Positions 53,917-63,718 of a DNA stretch of 64,000 bases are shown piece by piece. Under the pieces are notes generated by a model that worked only from the letters and a program-made list of their open reading frames with translations, made no database searches and was not told where the DNA came from. Made by a program: the position numbers and the translations under genes. Within the stretch, counting starts at the first letter, position 1, and each line of letters starts with the position of its first letter. Origin of the DNA: Bacillus yapensis (GTDB lineage: Bacteria; Bacillota; Bacilli; Bacillales; Cytobacillaceae); NCBI RefSeq assembly GCF_005280205.1, contig NZ_SUND01000004.1, forward strand, positions 1 through 64,000, given 5' to 3'.

Positions 53917-54816
53917 ATGGCAAATTTCATGTATCCGTATATAAGTTGGCAACAACAATGCACTATGGTTCCAATTGTCTTTCCACCCCAGCATCAAAAC
54001 AGACATCCAGGATTGGAATATGTAATGAATCCTCCCCCTTTATCGCATAATCCAGCCTATAAAGGAAGCGGAAAATTGAAAAATAAAGTAGCGATTGTTA
54101 CAGGTGGTGATAGTGGGATCGGGCGGGCTGTAGCTATTGCTTTTGCGAAGGAAGGAGCAAATCTTGTCATTCCCTATCTAAACGAGCATCAGGATGCGAA
54201 TGATACGAAACATTTCATTAATCAACTAGGACGTCAATGTGTAACATTAGCTGTCGACTTAAGATATGAGGAAAACTGTCATTATGTTGTGGATACGGCA
54301 TTGAGGAATTTTGGTCGATTGGATGTACTCGTCAATAATCATGGCGTTCAGTATCATCAAAATAGCATACTGGAAATCACAAAAGTGCAACTGATGAACA
54401 CATTCCAAACAAATATCATTTCTTTTTTTGATATGACGAAAGCTGCACTCCCCTATCTTCGTCCAGGAAGCTCTATTATTAATACAACTTCAGACACTGC
54501 CTTTTCAGGGATGAGCTTTATGATAGATTACACAGCTTCCAAAGGTGCGATCGTTTCTTTTACTCGCTCTTTAGCTCTCTCCCTTGCTGATCAAGGTATT
54601 CGAGTGAACGCAGTTGCGCCAGGCCCTACTTGGACCCCGTTAATTCCTTCTGCATTCACATCAGAAGAAGTTACCACTTTTGGTACGGAGGTGCCACTAA
54701 GAAGACCGGCTCAACCTTTTGAACTTGCTCCGGCCTATGTGTTGCTTGCTTCGGATGATGGTTCCTACATATCTGGACAAATTATATTTGTAAATGGGGG
54801 TTCTATCGTTACATAA
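53917..54816 (+). CDS. Short-chain dehydrogenase/reductase with N-terminal extension
   Basis: This 299-residue SDR has the NAD(P) motif VTGGDSGIGRAVA, NNHG, the catalytic Ser in INTTSDTAFSG and YTASKGA, and GPTWTPLIPS. It belongs to the YhxC/YdaD-like group of long SDRs. The first 50 residues are Pro/His/Gln-rich (FPPQHQNRHPG) and not part of the Rossmann domain. AAAGGAG precedes the ATG. The substrate is unknown; general-stress or spore expression is common in the group. Confidence 0.88.
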   Translation: MANFMYPYISWQQQCTMVPIVFPPQHQNRHPGLEYVMNPPPLSHNPAYKGSGKLKNKVAIVTGGDSGIGRAVAIAFAKEGANLVIPYLNEHQDANDTKHFINQLGRQCVTLAVDLRYEENCHYVVDTALRNFGRLDVLVNNHGVQYHQNSILEITKVQLMNTFQTNIISFFDMTKAALPYLRPGSSIINTTSDTAFSGMSFMIDYTASKGAIVSFTRSLALSLADQGIRVNAVAPGPTWTPLIPSAFTSEEVTTFGTEVPLRRPAQPFELAPAYVLLASDDGSYISGQIIFVNGGSIVT

Positions 54817-54986
54817 GCAATCCGTTTAAGGTTAATAGGAAACTTGAATCACATTTTTCCTAAGCGGTTCTTCTTTACTTTCGAAAAAAACTAAATGTTC
54901 GAATCGACAACTTCGCAAATGCAGTAATATTTGCAAAAAAGCCTTTCCAAAAATCAAAAAAGGATAAAACAAAAAGTTTCATCCAG

Positions 54987-55172
54987 TTACTTTTTCTCAT
55001 TTTCAGGGAATAAAAAATAGGAAATGATTCCTGATAATACAACAGCACCAAGAGTGATTATTAACTGAATCGATGAACTGATTTCTGAATATCCAGTGTC
55101 AAGCATCCAAAAAGCGGCGATCCCCACTATAATCATGATCGGCATCATCAAAGTAATTCTTTTTGTTTTCAA
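54987..55172 (-). CDS. Small two-span membrane protein, unknown
   Basis: This 61-residue protein begins at TTG 55172, seven bases after AAGGGGAG. It has two membrane segments (about 7-24 and 33-53) and an acidic tail (ENEKK). No family was recognised. Confidence 0.6.
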   Translation of the reverse strand: MKTKRITLMMPIMIIVGIAAFWMLDTGYSEISSSIQLIITLGAVVLSGIISYFLFPENEKK

Positions 55173-55239
55173 GTCTGAACTCCCCTTCTCGTTTTGTACC
55201 GTATCTATTATACAGAAACAATCCAATAGGAAGCTAGAA

Positions 55240-55584
55240 TTATTCATTAATGGATGGGCAAATTGACTTTAATGTGTAAAGTCTAGCTGTGAAAATAAAT
55301 AAACCGTCATGATTATTTTCCACATACTCATCGATACTAGTGATCCCCTTTTTTATCCGATCAATTAAAATCTCAGAATCTCTTTTTTCCCAAACAAAAC
55401 GATTCACTCTCAGAAGCTCACTTGCTAATAATTGCAAACGGTATTCTTCAACAAGACTTTTTAAGCGAAATAACATATTTGGATCAGAAAGAACGGAATT
55501 TACCTCATATTGTCGATTTACAAATTTGACAAAGGAAGCTACATTTTCTGCTAAAAACTGTGCTTTTTCTCGAGTGAACTCCAT
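55240..55584 (-). CDS. Hypothetical helical protein
   Basis: This 114-residue soluble protein is mainly helical (REKAQFLAENVASFVKFVN, FRLKSLVEEYRLQLLASELL). GAGGTG stands five bases before the ATG. It shows no motif or family that I know. Confidence 0.65.
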   Translation of the reverse strand: MEFTREKAQFLAENVASFVKFVNRQYEVNSVLSDPNMLFRLKSLVEEYRLQLLASELLRVNRFVWEKRDSEILIDRIKKGITSIDEYVENNHDGLFIFTARLYTLKSICPSINE

Positions 55585-55694
55585 TTTAACACCTCATTTT
55601 TGCAGTGGATCACGGTAATATATTCGCGAAGAGGCACATTCATACATACTTCCATTTCAAATTGGCATTCTAAAAATGTGGGGGTGAATAAGGA

Positions 55695-55838
55695 TTGAGA
55701 AAAGAAGATAAATCGACTGTGGGACAGAAAGCAAATACCATGAATGCGATGGATCAAGGGACTAATCTTATATCTCAAGTGATAAATAATGCCACTGGTC
55801 TTGATAAAGGGAACGATGGAAAAGTAGAAAATAAATAG
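55695..55838 (+). CDS. Small hydrophilic protein, possibly spore-related
   Basis: This 47-residue ORF (MRKEDKSTVGQKANTMNAMD ... ) has TTG at 55695, with GGGGGTGA seven bases upstream. It is Asn/Lys/Asp-rich. The position just before two coat-like genes suggests expression in sporulation, but that is inference. Confidence 0.55.
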   Translation: MRKEDKSTVGQKANTMNAMDQGTNLISQVINNATGLDKGNDGKVENK

Positions 55839-55873
55839 TTGCATATTACATAATGAAAAAGGAGACGATTTTT

Positions 55874-56158
55874 ATGGACCAACAACAAGCACCAATGTCT
55901 AGCCCGCCTCAAGCGGTTACTACGAAGGATTTGACGTATTTAAAGGATGCGATGTCTTGGGAGCTACTTGCTTTTAAAAAATTCAATTTCTATGCTCAGC
56001 ATGTGACGAATGAAGGCATAAAACAAGCCCTTGATCAAGCTGGCCAAATGCATCAGAACCATTATGAAAGATTGTTATCTCACCTTCAGGTAAACAATAC
56101 TTCGGTAATGTCCACAGTCCCGCAACCAAATCAATCACAACAGCAACAGCAACATTAA
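55874..56158 (+). CDS. CotF-like spore coat protein, short
   Basis: This 94-residue ferritin-like helical protein (LKDAMSWELLAFKKFNFYAQ ... GQMHQNHYERLL) has a Gln-rich tail. It matches the N-terminal helix pair of CotF-family proteins. ATG 55874 follows AAAGGAGACG. It lies 18 bases before its larger paralogue-like partner. Confidence 0.78.
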   Translation: MDQQQAPMSSPPQAVTTKDLTYLKDAMSWELLAFKKFNFYAQHVTNEGIKQALDQAGQMHQNHYERLLSHLQVNNTSVMSTVPQPNQSQQQQQH

Positions 56159-56176
56159 CTTGGAGGGATACATATT

Positions 56177-56518
56177 ATGCAGAATCAGCAACAGAATAAT
56201 CAGATTGCGAATCCATCTACTGGGCAACTACCAAAAGTGAAAACTCCCGAAATGAATGATCGAGATTTTATTAATGATGGACTTGCGACTTGTAAATATT
56301 TAACGGATAGTCTTAACATCGCAGTACGTGAGGCTAGTCATGAACAGCTATACAAGGAACTTTTACAAATGCTTGAAGAAACGCATGATAGTGCCAGAAA
56401 TTTGTTCAATCTCATGTTCCAAAATGGATGGTACAAGTTAGAGGCGGCCGAGCAACAAAAAATCGATCAAGCGTACCAGCAATTTAGTAATTACTCCTCT
56501 CAGTTTCCATATCAATAA
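56177..56518 (+). CDS. CotF-family spore coat protein
   Basis: This 113-residue protein has the coat F signature: MNDRDFINDGLATCKYLTDS, LNIAVREASHEQLYKELLQM and LFNLMFQNGWYKLEA. It is expected on the spore surface. TGGAGGG precedes the ATG. It forms a two-gene unit with the previous gene. Confidence 0.85.
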   Translation: MQNQQQNNQIANPSTGQLPKVKTPEMNDRDFINDGLATCKYLTDSLNIAVREASHEQLYKELLQMLEETHDSARNLFNLMFQNGWYKLEAAEQQKIDQAYQQFSNYSSQFPYQ

Positions 56519-56525
56519 TGGATGA

Positions 56526-56555
56526 GACCTTGCAAATCACGCAGGGTCTTTTTCA
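56526..56555 (+). terminator. Terminator of the CotF-like pair
   Basis: GACCTTGC pairs with GCAGGGTC (one G-T), followed by TTTTT. Confidence 0.78.
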
Positions 56556-56655
56556 TTCTGTGATTCCCCTGAATTTTCTTAGTCTATGACAACCTTCACT
56601 GCTAATAAAATATAGAGTGAACGCGATTTGGTGATATGAGAAAGGAGAAAGAACA

Positions 56656-57303
56656 TTGCCTTATTATTGGGGAGTGGATTCTGCGACAAAAGCAACGAAG
56701 GACGTGTATGATTGCGTCTTGAAGAATTATGGAAAACCGAATTATTGGGGAAGATATTTAGCTCCTATCCCAGGAAAGGTAGATGTTTTAACGAAAGATG
56801 AAGTGCAGTTTCTTCATAACAGTGGTACGAAGGTGCTTCCGATTTACAGCAATTTTGACCGGGCTATTGGATATCGTGAAGGTACGGTGATTGCACAGAA
56901 TACGATTTTTCAAGCAAGAAGACTTGGGGTGCCAAGTGGAAAGGTTGTGTTTGCAAATATAGAAAAATATTTTGACATAGATGAAGCCTGGATACGTGGC
57001 TTCGTTGATGGGATATTTCCGAGCGGTTTTAAGCCGGGCATTTACCATGACCCTGTAGTAGGTGATTTTAGTAATGCCTACTGCGCAGCTGTATCGAATA
57101 ATTCGGAAGTTGCTAATCAAGTCATCCTTTGGAGTGCTGAACCTGAGCCTGGTGTCTCAAAAGCGCGTAATGCACCAAATTTTCGACCAACAAAGCCTCG
57201 TTGTAAAGGAAATGTCTGGGGTTGGCAATATGGAAGAGATTCAACCGTCTGCCCGATCGATACGAATTTAGTTAATAGTCAATTATATGAATTGCTGTGG
57301 TAG
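56656..57303 (+). CDS. DUF1906 glycoside hydrolase-like protein
   Basis: This 215-residue TIM-barrel protein starts YYWGVDSATKATKDVYDCVL and continues with WGRYLAPI, VLPIYSNF, VFANIEKYFDID and VWGWQYGRDSTVCPIDTNLV. That is the plan of Rv2525c-like glycoside hydrolase-like proteins, related to GH25 lysozymes. Start is TTG 56656 after AAAGGAG. There is no signal peptide, so it may be packed in the spore rather than secreted. A wall-related role is likely. Confidence 0.85.
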   Translation: MPYYWGVDSATKATKDVYDCVLKNYGKPNYWGRYLAPIPGKVDVLTKDEVQFLHNSGTKVLPIYSNFDRAIGYREGTVIAQNTIFQARRLGVPSGKVVFANIEKYFDIDEAWIRGFVDGIFPSGFKPGIYHDPVVGDFSNAYCAAVSNNSEVANQVILWSAEPEPGVSKARNAPNFRPTKPRCKGNVWGWQYGRDSTVCPIDTNLVNSQLYELLW

Positions 57304-57313
57304 CTTGTAGCTG

Positions 57314-57338
57314 ACATCCTCTTATAGGATGTTTTTTT
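57314..57338 (+). terminator. Terminator of the DUF1906 gene
   Basis: ACATCCT pairs with AGGATGT, followed by seven T. Confidence 0.85.
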
Positions 57339-57493
57339 TGATGGTTTTTCACTTAGGTTCGTTGGGGATTTCGACTTTTATAAACAAAATGTTATAATTT
57401 TACAAAAATTCTGATATAATAAGTATAATCGTCCCTTCCCTATTCCCTTTCCCTATTTTCGTAAACCTATTTTACAAAGAAGGAGGTACATCC

Positions 57494-58084
57494 ATGTATC
57501 AGATCAAGGAAAAAGAAAAGCTATTTATTTATACCGGACCGGATGGTTCTGGTAGGAAAACCGTTGCCAAAATGGTAGCCACAGCTTTTGATATGGAACC
57601 AGTCATTTCTTACACCACTCGTGCCCCCCGCCATTATGAAAAAGATGGAGAAGACTATCATTTTGTCGACCTCATGACGTTTAAAAAGATGGAAGAAAAT
57701 CAGGAATTTCTAGAATCTATCGAAATCGATGGGAATCATTACGGGATTCGCGAAGAAGATATCGTAAATGCCTTTGCGTCCCACAATCTTGTGTATTTAA
57801 CTTTGAACCCACAAGGAACGGAGAAGCTCAAGAATATGTACGGTGAAAAAGTCATGCGCTTCTTCCTCTATGCAAGTCGTGATACAGTGATTAGCCGACA
57901 AAACGAGCGTGGGGATAGCGAAGAAGTCATCCAACGACATTTGGCTCATTATGATGAAATTATGAACTATAAAAATGAATGCGAATTTGTTTTTGAGAAT
58001 TATGATTCACCACAAATATCCTATCAAATTAGTGAGGTTATTGAGAAATTTTTAGACCGGGATATTATCGTTACTGACTATTAA
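57494..58084 (+). CDS. Guanylate kinase-like protein
   Basis: This 196-residue protein has the guanylate kinase fold: the P-loop region YTGPDGSGRKTVAKM, the GMP-binding ISYTTRAPRHYEKDGEDYHFV, and EFLESIEIDGNHYGI. The P-loop has Arg-Lys-Thr where housekeeping Gmk has GKGT/GKST, and the lid is shortened. It may phosphorylate another nucleotide or act as a regulatory domain. GAAGGAGG lies seven bases before the ATG. It is monocistronic. Confidence 0.82.
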   Translation: MYQIKEKEKLFIYTGPDGSGRKTVAKMVATAFDMEPVISYTTRAPRHYEKDGEDYHFVDLMTFKKMEENQEFLESIEIDGNHYGIREEDIVNAFASHNLVYLTLNPQGTEKLKNMYGEKVMRFFLYASRDTVISRQNERGDSEEVIQRHLAHYDEIMNYKNECEFVFENYDSPQISYQISEVIEKFLDRDIIVTDY

Positions 58085-58086
58085 GT

Positions 58087-58127
58087 AAAAGGAGTATTTG
58101 ATCTGTGGATCAAATACTCCTTTTTAA
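58087..58127. terminator. Bidirectional terminator between the Gmk-like gene and cidB
   Basis: AAAAGGAGTATTTGAT pairs perfectly with ATCAAATACTCCTTTT around a 6-base loop. Confidence 0.93.
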
Positions 58128-58816
58128 ATGGATGTTAGATGAATAAGAGCTGGGATAAGTGACTTTGCCCATATCATTGTGATAAAGGCTGCGAAAATCA
58201 TTGCTAGAGTCGAGAATGTTGCTTCTTGCTCCCCATACTCTCTTGCTTTGTTCGTTCCAACACCGTGAGCACTCATTCCTAAAGCAAGTCCTTTCGCTAA
58301 TGGCGATTTAATGGACAAGAATTTAATTACATGAGGTCCGATGATTCCGCCGATAATTCCTGTAAAGATCACAAAAATAGTTGTTAACGTTGGTAGACCA
58401 CCGATGTCTTTAGATACCTCGATTGCAATTGGCGTCGTGATCGACCTTGGCAATACACTGATTAAGAAATTCGAATTTAATTGAAAGGCCATCGACAATG
58501 CGAACGAACTCATAATCGCAACCAATGTTCCAGTCGTAACACTAATCAAAATAATCGACATGTTTTTCTTAATGACAGGCAAATGCTTGTAGATAGGAAT
58601 CGCAAAGGCTACTGTTGCTGGTCCTAATAAATGCGTTAGAAACGCTACCCCACTCATATATTGATTGGCTGATACATGAAAAGGTAGAATCACGGCAATG
58701 ATTAAAATAGGACATAGTAAAAGTGGATGTAAAATGAAAATTGGGTATTTTTTATATAACTTTTTCGCTACGAAGTAAAGTATACAAGTCATCAATATCA
58801 TAGCTGCATATATCAT
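58124..58816 (-). CDS. cidB: LrgB/CidB family membrane protein
   Basis: This 230-residue membrane protein has about seven segments and the LrgB marks: LLGPATVAFAIPIYKHLPVI, LPRSITTPIAIEVSKDIGGL and MSAHGVGTNKARE. It partners CidA; the pair is linked to holin-like lysis control and pyruvate or acetate overflow metabolism. The start overlaps the cidA stop by four bases. The order with the divergent-type LysR gene upstream resembles ywbI-ywbH-ywbG of B. subtilis. Confidence 0.88.
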   Translation of the reverse strand: MIYAAMILMTCILYFVAKKLYKKYPIFILHPLLLCPILIIAVILPFHVSANQYMSGVAFLTHLLGPATVAFAIPIYKHLPVIKKNMSIILISVTTGTLVAIMSSFALSMAFQLNSNFLISVLPRSITTPIAIEVSKDIGGLPTLTTIFVIFTGIIGGIIGPHVIKFLSIKSPLAKGLALGMSAHGVGTNKAREYGEQEATFSTLAMIFAAFITMIWAKSLIPALIHLTSI

Positions 58817-59187
58817 GCTGTCTCACGATCTTTCCTTTTGAAAATTTTATCGGCAACAAAGGCTGTTGTCCCCATTACAATAAATGTACTTACGCCGATT
58901 AGAAGAATCGTTTCAAGTCCTTGTAAGCTAAAAATATCATCATAATTAATAATTCCGACTGCTGATGGAACGAAAAATAAAAGAAGCTCAGCGATTAACC
59001 AGCCTGCCCCCTTTTCGACCCATTCGAGTTTGACAATTTTTAAACAGAGAGCGATAAAAAGAAGGAACAGTCCAATCATGGAAGCAGGTATTGGTACCCC
59101 GAGCAATGCTTTGACACCAGCGCCTAAATATAAAAATACATGGATGAATAGGATTTGTAAGGCAATCATTAGAATCTTCATGAACAT
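58813..59187 (-). CDS. cidA: CidA/LrgA family holin-like protein
   Basis: This 124-residue protein has four membrane segments, the conserved LGVPIPASMIGLFLLFIALC and ELLLFFVPSAVGIINYDD. It forms the small membrane partner of CidB. Upstream, GGGAGGGAG precedes the ATG. It follows the regulator gene by 78 bases in the same direction. Confidence 0.9.
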   Translation of the reverse strand: MFMKILMIALQILFIHVFLYLGAGVKALLGVPIPASMIGLFLLFIALCLKIVKLEWVEKGAGWLIAELLLFFVPSAVGIINYDDIFSLQGLETILLIGVSTFIVMGTTAFVADKIFKRKDRETA

Positions 59188-59265
59188 GCTCCCTCCCTTT
59201 TTGAATCAATATGAACATCTTACATCGGGAAGGAGCATGCGTAAAATACATATTTATTATAGCTT

Positions 59266-60171
59266 TCATAACTTTAGGTTATATTGAAATTTAGACAAAG
59301 AATGTTCAGAGATAAATTCAACAAAGGTTCTTCCTGCGTATGACAAGTATTTATCCTTTTTCGTAATAACGGCAAGATTCCACGGTGTCACAGGAACTAA
59401 ATCGATAATTCGAATCCGTTCGTTTGTCACTCGATTGCAGATGGATTCAGGAAGAATCGTGATTCCAAGATTCGCAGCGACCATCTCAGACATTAAATCC
59501 CATTGGGAGCTCTTAAAGAGGATCTTCGGTTCAAAACCAAGTTTGATGAAATTTTTCCACATAATATCGTGTAAAGCAAAGCTTTCATGGTAAAAGATCA
59601 GTTCTTCGTCCTTAAGTTCTTTTAAATGCACCTTTGTCGCGTTTGCTAGTCGGTGTTCATGGTGAACCAATAGTTTCATCTTCTCTTCGACGATCGGGTA
59701 AATATGAAACATCGTGCCATCAATCGGAAGTACGGCTACGCCTAAATCAAGCTCTCCATCCTCTACGGACCTGACAACCTTCGCTGCACCGTATTCAGTC
59801 ACATTGATTTTGATGTTCGGATACAATTTATGAAAATCTGCCATTATATTAGGGAAAAATAAACTTCCGATAATCGGCGGCAATCCGATATGAACCTCTC
59901 CCCTCTTTAAGTTTGTGAGATCATCGAGAGTGGTTGTCATATTCTCAAGCTCTGAAAAAATTTTCTGGGCGTATTCAGAGACAATGTTCCCAGCATCAGT
60001 AAGTTCATTTGTTTTATTAGAACGAATCAGCAAGGTCATTCCGAGCTCCTCTTCTAGCCCTTTCATCATCTTGCTTAAGGCTGGTTGAGAAATATGTAGC
60101 GCTTCTGCTGCCTTCGTTATGCTCTTTAATTTTGCTATTGTAAGAAAATATTTTAATTGACGTAATTCCAA
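59266..60171 (-). CDS. cidR: LysR family regulator (CidR/YwbI-like)
   Basis: This 301-residue LTTR has an N-terminal HTH (LRQLKYFLTIAKLKSITKAA, LHISQPALSKMMKGLEEELG) and a type 2 periplasmic-binding effector domain. Start is TTG 60171 with GGAGGTG eight bases upstream; the frame is open 45 codons further but runs towards the riboswitch region. It is upstream of cidA-cidB and likely activates it in response to acetate or pyruvate, as known for CidR. Confidence 0.88.
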   Translation of the reverse strand: MELRQLKYFLTIAKLKSITKAAEALHISQPALSKMMKGLEEELGMTLLIRSNKTNELTDAGNIVSEYAQKIFSELENMTTTLDDLTNLKRGEVHIGLPPIIGSLFFPNIMADFHKLYPNIKINVTEYGAAKVVRSVEDGELDLGVAVLPIDGTMFHIYPIVEEKMKLLVHHEHRLANATKVHLKELKDEELIFYHESFALHDIMWKNFIKLGFEPKILFKSSQWDLMSEMVAANLGITILPESICNRVTNERIRIIDLVPVTPWNLAVITKKDKYLSYAGRTFVEFISEHSLSKFQYNLKL

Positions 60172-60304
60172 GGGAAGACACCTCCAAGTCCTCATTATAA
60201 GCACTATATTAAAACCATCACAAGTTTTAGTTCTTCCATTTAACCCATTTACAAAATCATTTTTACCGCCTATAATACTTTCGTATATATGAATAATCGC
60301 ATTC

Positions 60305-60375
60305 ACTCATATAATCGCGGGAATATGGCCCGCAAGTTTCTACCGGTGTACCGTAAATACACTGACTATGAGTGA
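60305..60375 (+). ncRNA. Purine (guanine-type) riboswitch of xpt-pbuX
   Basis: P1 is CACTCAT (60305-60311) with ATGAGTG (60369-60375), a perfect match. The core has TATAATCGCGGGAATATGGC-type P2 (GCGGG/CCCGC), the AAGTTTCTACCG J2/3 and P3 GTGTA/TACAC. The specificity base is C at 60367 (GACTAT), which selects guanine, hypoxanthine or xanthine-like ligands rather than adenine. It directs xpt-pbuX. Confidence 0.96.
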
Positions 60376-60447
60376 GCAATGGGAATACGCCTTTTCGGAA
60401 TCAGATTGATTTCGTCCAAGGGTGTTTATTCCATTTCCTTCTAGCAT

Positions 60448-61129
<682 letters not shown>

Positions 61130-61130
<1 letters not shown>

Positions 61131-62437
61131 TGGAAAAGAATTTCTTTAAAACTGCTTCTCTAGGTATTCAGCATGTGCTTGCAATGTATGCGGGAGCTGT
61201 CATCGTTCCGATTATTGTTGGCGGAGCACTAGGATTAACAGGTGAACAGTTAACCTACCTCGTTTCGATTGATATTTTAATGTGCGGGATTGCGACATTG
61301 CTACAGGTTTGGAAAAATCGCTTTTTTGGAATTGGTTTACCCGTAGTACTTGGCTGTACATTTACCGCTGTTGCTCCGATGATTGCCATCGGTGGTGAAC
61401 ATGGTATTTCTGGAATTTATGGTTCGATTTTAATCTCTGGTCTCATTGTTGTATTAATCTCTTCGTTCTTTGCGAAGCTTGTTAAATACTTCCCTCCTGT
61501 TGTGACCGGTTCTGTGGTAACAATCATCGGGATTACCCTGATTCCAGTGGCAATGAATAATGCTGCTGGTGGTGAAGGTAGCGCTGACTTTGCTTCTCCA
61601 ACAAATATTGCTCTTGCTTTTGGTACGTTGCTCTTTATTTTAGTTTTATATCGTTTTGCGAGAGGATTTCTTCGTTCGATTGCTATTTTAATTGGTTTAT
61701 TAGTAGGTACAGCTGTGGCTGCTTTTATGGGCATGGTTGATTTCACGGCTGTAACAGAAGCATCTTGGTTCCATATGCCGAAGCCATTCTATTTTGGACC
61801 ACCAACCTTTGAAATTACAGCTATTATTACGATGACACTTGTGGCTATCATCAGTTTAGTCGAATCTTCGGGAGTTTACTTTGCTCTTTCGGATATTACT
61901 AAACGGGAAATCTCTGAAAATGATTTAGCTCGGGGCTATCGTGCGGAAGGTCTTGCAATTATTTTAGGTGGTTTATTTAATTCATTTCCATATACGACTT
62001 TTTCACAAAACGTTGGTCTGATTCAAATGTCTGGTGTGAAGAAAAACAGTGTGATTTATACGGCTGGTGGGATGCTTGTTTTCATCGGTTTAGTTCCAAA
62101 AATCGGTGCTTTTACGACGGTGATTCCAACTGCTGTCCTTGGTGGTGCAATGATTGCGATGTTCGGGATGGTAATAGCTTCAGGGATTAAAATGTTGAGC
62201 AAGATTGATTTCAGCTCCCAAGAAAACTTACTTATTATGGCTTGTTCCGTTGGAATGGGGCTTGGTGTCACAACAGTACCTTCTATTTTTGCGAACTTGC
62301 CAGAAAGCATTCACATTTTAACAAGCAATGGAATTGTTATTGGAAGTGTCACAGCGATTGTGTTGAATATTATTTTTCATATTGTTCCTTCACGCAAAAC
62401 AGTTGCGGCTGTTGTAGACGGACAGCAAGCTTCATAA
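61130..62437 (+). CDS. pbuX: Xanthine permease
   Basis: This 435-residue NAT/NCS2 transporter has about 14 segments, the QHVLAMYAGAVIVPIIVGGA start and the signature region FNSFPYTTFSQNVGLIQMSG. It imports xanthine for Xpt. The TAATG overlap couples its translation to xpt, and both are under the guanine riboswitch. Confidence 0.96.
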
Positions 62438-62441
62438 TAGT

Positions 62442-62468
62442 AGAGCTAAGGATTTCCTTAGCTCTTTC
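62442..62468. terminator. Terminator after pbuX
   Basis: AGAGCTAAG pairs with CTTAGCTCT, then TTCTTT. Confidence 0.85.
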
Positions 62469-62469
62469 T

Positions 62470-62841
62470 TTACGCTGTTTTTATAAATTGAATCATTTCT
62501 ACTCTGTTACCAAATGGATCCCTGAACTCAAAACGGTCAAATCCGGGGATAGGAACAGCCTCAATGATCTGTATGCTATTTTGTTCTAATACTTTTCTCC
62601 AGTAAGTGATATCCTCTACCTGATAAGCTAAATGAGCTTTAGTCGCTAAACGGTCGAAACCGTCTTCTGTACCGACATGAACCTCTCTATCCCCTACTTG
62701 CAACCAAAATCCACCGCGTCCCTTTAACGATTCAGGTTTTTCCTTTTCTGCTAATCCAAGAATGTCACAGTAAAATTTTCTTCCTTCATTTTCAGAACCT
62801 TTTGGAATAGTAATCTGTGCGTGATGCAAACCGAGAATCAT
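62470..62841 (-). CDS. VOC (glyoxalase/bleomycin resistance) family protein
   Basis: This 123-residue protein has two beta-alpha-beta-beta-beta units: LHHAQITIPKGSENEGRKFY and, later, HLAYQVEDITYWRKVLEQ with FEFRDPFGNRVEMIQF. A likely metal site is formed by His in the first strand, His of KAHLAYQV and Glu of RVEMI. The substrate is unknown. GGGAGAG precedes the ATG. Confidence 0.87.
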   Translation of the reverse strand: MILGLHHAQITIPKGSENEGRKFYCDILGLAEKEKPESLKGRGGFWLQVGDREVHVGTEDGFDRLATKAHLAYQVEDITYWRKVLEQNSIQIIEAVPIPGFDRFEFRDPFGNRVEMIQFIKTA

Positions 62842-63054
62842 AAGATCTCTCCCTTTTCCTTTTTAGACATTGCTACATTCACCTATAATCCTCTACGATC
62901 ATATATCTAAAAGCATGATAAGTATATTACTTAATATTTATATTCTTTAATAAAAATTTCTTATGTTCGTAAAGGGAATTTTATTATTTGTGATATTTCT
63001 CAACCATCTGATTAGTTCCGAATACAATAATCAAAAAACAAAGGATGAAGACAA

Positions 63055-63678
63055 ATGCCCTTCTCGCCTCCTGTCGATATTCGAACCCTTCATATCGCGA
63101 ACGGTCCGGATATTCAGGTTTATTATCCACAAGTGCAATCTTTGAAAAATCCGAGGTTAGAAAGATTTATGAATCAGCAAATTGTGGCTCAAACTCAGAA
63201 ACTTATTGATTTACAGGTTGGAACACCTCCAACCACTCCGATTGTGGAAATGCTCGGTACTTTTGAGATTAAGAATAATCAGCGTGATGTACTGAGCCTG
63301 TCCTTTTCAAATTACGCCTATCACAACATGGCTGCGCACGGGATGACGTACATTAAATCATTAACATATGATCTGCAAAAAGGAACGATTGTTCAGTTGA
63401 AGGATTTATTTAAACCTGGAAGTGATTATGTTTCGAGGATTTCAGTATTAATACAGAAGCAAATCGAGCAAAGACAAATTTCCTTGTTAGAACCTTTCTC
63501 GACGATAAAACCGGACCAGGATTTTTATATTGCGGATAAATCTCTTGTCATCTATTTTCAGCTCTATGACCTCACACCTTATGTATTCGGGTTTCCGATG
63601 TTTCCGATTTCGGTTTACGATTTGCAAGACATTATTGATGAAAATGGTCCGTTGGGGAGATTGGCGGAGAATAATTGA
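63055..63678 (+). CDS. DUF3298/DUF4163 domain protein
   Basis: This 207-residue protein has the paired layout of DUF4163 (VYYPQVQSLKNPRLERFMNQ) and DUF3298 (LTYDLQKGTIVQLKDLFKPG, DFYIADKSLVIYFQLYDLTP), as in the C-terminal parts of RsiV and PdaC. There is no evident signal peptide or anchor, unusual for the family, whose members usually act outside the cell. AAAGGATGAAG precedes the ATG. Confidence 0.83.
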   Translation: MPFSPPVDIRTLHIANGPDIQVYYPQVQSLKNPRLERFMNQQIVAQTQKLIDLQVGTPPTTPIVEMLGTFEIKNNQRDVLSLSFSNYAYHNMAAHGMTYIKSLTYDLQKGTIVQLKDLFKPGSDYVSRISVLIQKQIEQRQISLLEPFSTIKPDQDFYIADKSLVIYFQLYDLTPYVFGFPMFPISVYDLQDIIDENGPLGRLAENN

Positions 63679-63689
63679 AGAACGCTCGG

Positions 63690-63718
63690 AAAAAGCTTGG
63701 GAATCCCAAGCTTTTTTA
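63690..63718. terminator. Terminator between the DUF3298 and NUDIX genes
   Basis: AAAGCTTGGG pairs with CCCAAGCTTT around a 3-base loop, followed by T. Confidence 0.88.

Noticed and set aside
55551-55844. Minus-strand frame opposite the 47-residue gene
   Set aside because: It has no ribosome site and lies opposite a better-supported plus-strand start and the 114-residue gene's 5' end.
59188-59265. CidR operator in the cidR-cidA gap
   Set aside because: GGGAGCATG/GCATGCTCC-like repeats exist, but they do not fit the T-N11-A LysR pattern well enough to call.
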